DNA of 64,000 nucleotides from Dillenia suffruticosa (taxonomy: Eukaryota > Streptophyta > Magnoliopsida > Dilleniales > Dilleniaceae). Below, one piece after another: positions 59,501 through 64,000 of this stretch. Below the pieces are notes generated by a model. That model worked only from the letters and a program-made list of their open reading frames with translations, was not told the DNA's origin and searched no databases. Location of the stretch: assembly GCA_033439265.1 (NCBI GenBank), contig JAVTVX010000004.1, forward strand, positions 16,257,701 through 16,321,700, in the 5' to 3' direction. The number at the start of each line of letters is the position of its first letter. Position 1 is the stretch's first letter. A program made the position numbers and the translations under genes.

Positions 59501-61140
59501 GGAGGAGGAAGAAAATGACAAGTATGAAACAACATTGATTGGTACAAGGGTAAAGACTGGTACAAGGGTAAAGACCACGATACCGATTCAAACGAGGTGC
59601 TCTCTTAACCAAATAAAAGAGTTATTTTCTACCCTTAGCGATGATATGAAAGTTATAGTTAAAAACATGAGATTCGGTAACTTTTTGAAACTTAGTTGTG
59701 ATACACTAAGTCGAAAATTATGTGAAAAACTGATAATGAGATTTAAATCTATAAAAAAACGTCTTTCTATCGGTTTAAACCAGAATTTTAAGTTGACAGT
59801 CGAAGATGTGGGCCGAATTTTAGGAATTTCTTATAAAGGACGAGATGTTTTGGATAAGCGATAGTTATGAATTGGTACCACCTCATTGGATTGGCACGTT
59901 GGTATGAATTTATCAATTTTTTCTTTCTATTATTATGATCGCATAATTATGATTATAATTATATAATATTATGTTTGCAGACTATGGATTGCTATATACG
60001 TTTACTTAACATCACTTACTGCACTTTCTCAAGATGTGTTTTGCCATTATGGTTTTCTGTAAGTATTTTTCTGTTTTCATCTTCTTTTTTGATATATTCT
60101 TAATCTTTCCTCAACACCTAAGTCAATTGCCAAGACCACTTATTATATTCATATACACATAATACTCCTTGCATTATTTTCTTTTCTCACGTATGCACAG
60201 TCTAATCATAGTTTTCTCATGTGGATGTTATGGTTTCTAATGTAGATGTCCGTCGTTTCTGCTTGTGACAATCAAAATAACTGGAATATATCGATGGTCG
60301 ATAGTTGTTTGTCTGAGGAAGTACTTGGATTCGACTATTGATTGTGTAACCTAGTGAATACTTTAACATTAGACACTATTATTTTACATTTCTGTTAATA
60401 AGGTATATATTAATATATATCTTATTTTTTTTCAGGTTTTCATCCCTGTTCTTTTCAAGGAACATTGGTTTTGTTTTGCTTTACATAATCAAATTATGTA
60501 CTACCTAGACTCTAGTTATAGAGGTCATGAAGATATTAACTTCCAAACTTTCATGGTAATTATTACTTAATATATTTAAATATCAAATTTTATTCAATTA
60601 TAAACTATAATATTTTCCTTAATTATTAGAAAAATTGTATTAAAAGGATTTATGAAAATTCTCTCCATATTTCTAATATTGTTCGTGTTGAAGTTCCACA
60701 GTAGCCTAATAAGTAAGTTAGATACAATTCATTACATAATTTTGATTTTATAATAATGCATACCTAAAATAATTTTTATATATTAGAAATGATTGCAGAA
60801 TATTTGTTATGAAGTTTTGGAAAATATGAGAACTAGAAATGTTTTTAAGTACACCAAGTCAAGAAGTATGTTCTCTCACACCTTATTTCAATTTTATATT
60901 GTATTTGTGTGAAAATTATTAATTGTTTCATTTTATGAAATGCAGGATCTTAATTTTTTAAGGAAAGAATATTTTCTCAAAATTCTAATGTTTGATCATA
61001 ATACGGTCCGTGCGGAGATGATATCCAACATGAGAATGAACACCGAGGAAACAAAGAATATCAAGTTTGAAGGAATTCAGACAAAAGAGCAGAGAAAAAA
61101 TAAGAGAAAAGGAAAAAGAAAATTTATTAAAAAATTGTAA
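59500..61140 (+). pseudogene. Ulp1/C48 SUMO-protease-like gene of transposon type
   Basis: The N-terminal part (59,535-59,864) reads KTTIPIQTRCSLNQIKELFS, then MRFGNFLKLSCDTLSRKLCE, then LTVEDVGRILGISYKGRDVL. This is the conserved lead-in of Ulp1-bearing plant transposon proteins. After introns, exon 60,436-60,555 gives VFIPVLFKEHWFCFAL and MYYLDSSYRG, which hold the catalytic His and Asp. Exon 60,630 onward ends VRVEVPQ then a TAG. The nucleophile block at 60,788-60,826 reads NDCRIFVMKFWK (usually NDCG) then TGA. A last exon (60,948-61,140) gives FLRKEYFLKILMFDHNTVRAE and a basic tail. Ulp1 enzymes cleave SUMO from proteins. The triad is present but stops make the gene non-functional. It runs opposite to the transposase remnants. 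Confidence 0.75.
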
Positions 61141-62320
61141 AATTATTGTATAAAAACTCATTATAAATCCAATTTTTCTCTTCTTAGCAATAAATTTACT
61201 ATTAATAATAGTTATTTATTAATTACCACTTACTTATTTACCACTTATTACCACTTACTTTACTTACTTACTTACCTACAGTTGCATCACTCAAAATCAA
61301 CTTTTTTATCATAACTTATTACCATTATTATTACTTATTACTTATTACTCATTCACTGTAACTTAAAATTTTTTCTCTATTATTGTTTGTTTGTATTGAA
61401 AAAAACAAATTTTTCTAGTTAAATTATTGTTTTATATTACATTTTATTTGTATTTTTTTCATTTGGTTTTTAGTTTTTTATTATTTCTAATAACCTCCCA
61501 CCTTTTTTTCTTATCTTTTTCTTATTCAACTTTTCATTATTTTCATTATTTATAATTGATTACAACAATATATATTTTTTAGATGATTTTGTATTAAATA
61601 TATAGATTTTTTATTGTTTTCATTTATTTTTTTAATTAATTTATTTATGAAATAGTTTATATAAATTCTATTTGTTACCACTTGTTGTTTGTTGAATTTG
61701 AAATAAAACAATAAAATTTTTTGGCTTTTCATTGAATTTGAAATAAAATGATAAAATTTTTTAGCGCTTGTCTAAAATTAATTAATTGTTTTTGGTAAAA
61801 AAATAATTAAATTGAAAAAAATAAACAAAAATTTTGGCATGAAAAAAAACATAAATTTGATTAAATTAGAAAATTGATTTTTTACAGAATATTAAAGATT
61901 TTATGTTAGAGTTATCATTTATGTTAAAAAGTTAAATTTGTAAATTAAATTACTGTTATTTTTTTTTGAATTTATACAAAATTATGTAATATTGATAATT
62001 AATGTATTATCATCATTCCACCAATATATTTCTCTCATTCTTCCATTTTGTAATAGTGGAAAAAAAAGTAATAAAAACACTTGTAATAGTGAAAAAAAAG
62101 GAATAAAAAAAACAGTAAAAAAAACTGAAAGTAAAGAAAAAGGAAAAAGAAAAAGAAGAAGAAACAAAAAAAAGTTAAATAAACCTAACGTGAAGGGTAA
62201 AAAAAAATGGAAACAAAAAAAAATAAAAAAAAAGGAATGGTGAAGGGTAAAAAAGAGTAAAAAAAAAACATGTGAAAAAAAGAAAGAAGAAACCAAAAAA
62301 TAAAAAAATAAAAAAAAGCG
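61141..62320. other. AT-rich stretch with TTACCAC repeats
   Basis: TTATTTACCACTTATTACCA-type repeats at 61,215-61,345, then AT-rich sequence. An A-rich tract at 62,060-62,320 contains GGAATAAAAAAAAC and GTGAAGGGTAAAAAA duplicated. Lys-rich and Phe-rich open frames through it are compositional. Confidence 0.5.
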
Positions 62321-62545
62321 CACAGTAATGCCCCGCGGTTGCAACCACCCCCTACGTTGTTGCAAGCGCTCGCGGGGCGCTAAGAATTCGCGTGCTGGCA
62401 CAGTTGCAGGCGCGGGGCACATGGATGCAACCGCACACAGGGGTGCTGGCATTCCCCCGTGAGCACGGTTGTAGCCGCGAGGCAAGCGCTTGCAACTGCG
62501 CGTGCATGCCCCGCGTGAAAAAAAGGAAAAAAGGCGCCCTTGAAA
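62320..62545. repeat. GC-rich island of the reversed element
   Basis: Repeated GCGGTTGCAACC, GCAAGCGCTCGCGGGGC and GTTGCAGGCGCGGGGCA words, with TTGCA rather than CATGC as the recurring core, so this is a relative of the other islands rather than a copy. It is directly followed by a tRNA-promoter-like segment. Confidence 0.7.
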
Positions 62546-62550
62546 TAGGC

Positions 62551-62600
62551 AACACCGAGGTTCGAATCCATTTTCTCCTGTTAACCACTTGCCACGGGGT
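62551..62600 (-). other. tRNA-promoter-like segment, minus strand
   Basis: On the minus strand CCGTGGCAAGTGGTTAACAG followed by GGATTCGAACCTCGGTG. The B-box-like half shares CACCGAGGTTCGAA with 52,866. The A-to-B spacing is short for a functional tRNA and no cloverleaf is evident. Confidence 0.5.
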
Positions 62601-62939
62601 CTTTTTCCCTTTTTTTTTAGTCTCTACATTTCCCACATTTCATTTTTTTATTCTTTTTCCACTCGACCTTCCACACTTTTTTCTATTTTTCTTATTTTTT
62701 TTCTATACAAAAATATTTAAATTTTTTAAATTGTTAATATAAGAGAATTTAAATTAATATTAACTAATATATATTCTCCAATAATTTATAATTTATAATA
62801 ATATATACAGTAATATTATTAGAAAATAGTATATTATGTATTTCAAAATAATTCTAATAATTTATAATTTATAATAATTTGTAATTTATATGAAAATAGT
62901 ATATTATGTATTTCAAAATAATTCTAATAATTCTAATAA

Positions 62940-63110
62940 TTTCACAAGTTATAACATCTTACCATCTTACCATCTTACCATTTTATAACATCTTACCATT
63001 GCCATTTATTACCATTACTTATTATAGCAGACTTATTACCGTGTTATAACATCTTACCACTAGGTTATTACCGTTGCTTATCATGTTATAACTTATAACT
63101 TATTACAATA
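62940..63110. repeat. CATCTTACCAT/TTATTACC array
   Basis: Short tandem words CATCTTACCATCTTACCATC and TTATAACATCTTACCA near the right end of the reversed element. Confidence 0.6.
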
Positions 63111-63179
63111 CACATTATAAATTACCCCTTTTACATTAACTCTAAAATTTTTTTGTTCCTAAAAATTATATAAATATAT

Positions 63180-64000
63180 ATAGACTAAAACCGTTATAAT
63201 TATAATTGTATATAACATTTACAATTATCATTTATATAGACAGTATGGTTAAATAGATCCAGTAAACCCTTAAGAAGAGTTAGATTATTTTCAAACCATC
63301 CCTAAAAATATTATATTTACCGACGACAAATGATAGCCTTTAGAAATTGAATATCATTTTTACCAACGGTGTGTTAATTTTACTCACGGTTCATAAACTT
63401 TTCTCGATATTATAATTTAAACCGTTGAAATATGTGTTTATTTTCCAACGGTTTTGTAAAAAACATCGGCATAAACAAGAAAAAACTGTTGTTAAAGGTT
63501 ACCGATAATAAAAGTTACCGTCAGTATAGGAATTTAATTTTGTAGTGATATTTACTAACCACAAATGATAATCGTCAGAATTGAATATAAGTTTTAAAGA
63601 CTGTACAATGAATAAGTTAGTATAGATATACAACTTATATCCATGATATGGTTAACTAGATAGTAAAGAAGAGTTATTTAGAGATATTTTTAAAACCGTT
63701 TTTAAAATCTTATCATATTTATTAACCACAAATAATAATCATCATATTTGTGTGAAAATTATGAAAACGATATGCTTAACTAGTGAGTAGAAGTACTCAT
63801 ATCGAGACTATTTTCAAACTGTTTCTAAAACTATGCCTTATTTACTGATCACAAAAAATAAGTGTCTGAATTGAATATAGTTTTTAAAGACTATATAACA
63901 TATGAGTTAGCATAAATGTAGAATTTATGCAGACGGTATAGTTAGATAGACAGTAAAAACGTTCATATACTAATTATTTTCAAACCGTCCCTAAAAGTGT
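63180..64000. repeat. Degenerate ~170 bp tandem repeat, interrupted
   Basis: Units contain TTTACT.ACCACAAATGATAA, GAATTGAATAT..TTTTTAAAGA, GTATGGTTAA.TAGA..GTAAA and ATTATTTTCAAACCGTCCCTAA. Copies begin near 63,200, 63,549, 63,716 and 63,838 and run off the window. Between 63,358 and 63,547 the array is interrupted by a segment rich in ACCGT/ACGGT that ends TTTTGTAGTG. That segment is either the terminus of the reversed CACTA element or a small insertion. Confidence 0.6.

Larger units (their letters stand above)
50174..63547 (-). mobile_element. Decayed reverse-oriented CACTA-like element
   Basis: Left sequence AACTACCAAATTA followed 11 bases later by TGACGGT (50,174-50,204) matches the reverse complement of the right sequence, CACTACAAAATTA then 11 bases then TGACGGT (63,517-63,547). 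Between them lie TNPA-like and TNP2-like remnants on the minus strand in the order expected of a CACTA element, repeat arrays of GTTACCAC and ACGGT words near the ends, and an Ulp1-like gene on the plus strand. Flanking trinucleotides are CAT and ATA, so no target duplication is visible. The right boundary is uncertain because tandem-repeat sequence lies on both sides of it. The 2.5 kb element at 52,240 is a later insertion. Confidence 0.55.

Noticed and set aside
62352..62742. Several frames across the GC-rich island and poly-pyrimidine tract
   Set aside because: They overlap on both strands and reflect GC-rich repeats and T-rich runs.
63358..63547. A stand-alone small CACTA MITE
   Set aside because: Only the right end (TTTTGTAGTG) is visible; no CACTA start occurs at its left, so it was not called as a separate element.

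Overview
The window reads as repeat-dense intergenic DNA of a large, AT-rich plant genome, probably a flowering plant. I found no convincing host gene. Almost everything recognisable is plant transposon sequence: CACTA (En/Spm-type) DNA transposons with TNP2- and TNPA-like genes, Ty1/copia and Ty3/gypsy LTR retrotransposons, and a LINE scrap. Long (TA)n, (CA)n and pyrimidine tracts, plus introns with GT..AG borders, agree with a plant nucleus.

Layout. 1-2.5 kb is unassigned AT-rich sequence. 2.5-5.7 kb is a short gypsy-related element with two ~0.7 kb LTRs and only a gag remnant between them. 6,366-37,878 is an old Ty1/copia element (455 and 445 bp LTRs, near-matching 5 bp target duplications) split by a 23.9 kb CACTA element at 6,998-30,896. 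That CACTA element has perfect 13 bp terminal repeats and a TGC target duplication. It carries palindromic subterminal repeats, GC-rich islands, an ORF encoding a plant transposon-type protein (17.1-18.8 kb), a 1.15 kb GC-rich minisatellite, a TNP2-like transposase (22.2-26.0 kb) and a TNPA-like DNA-binding protein (26.2-29.7 kb). All three genes lie on the plus strand.

At 38.2-38.8 kb there is a scrap of another CACTA transposase. From 38.8 to 49.6 kb a minus-strand copia pol remnant is interrupted by a gypsy element (39,531-48,381) with 2.8 kb LTRs, a gag remnant and no recognisable pol. A LINE reverse transcriptase fragment follows at 49.8 kb.

50.2-63.5 kb looks like a second, more decayed CACTA element in reverse orientation. 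It holds TNPA-like and TNP2-like remnants on the minus strand and a broken Ulp1/C48-type SUMO-protease-like gene on the plus strand. A 2,527 bp non-autonomous CACTA element (52,240-54,766, target duplication AAA) sits inside an intron of its TNPA-like remnant and shares termini with the 23.9 kb element. The last kilobase is a degenerate ~170 bp tandem repeat.

How the parts fit. In CACTA elements TNP2 is the catalytic transposase acting at the termini, and TNPA-like proteins bind the subterminal repeats. The 23.9 kb copy has both genes and both ends, but its TNP2 reading frame has two stops and a frameshift, so this copy is probably dead. The small 2.5 kb relative has near-identical ends and may have been moved in trans by an intact family member. 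The least explained feature is the repeated association of very GC-rich islands with tRNA-promoter-like segments inside these elements.
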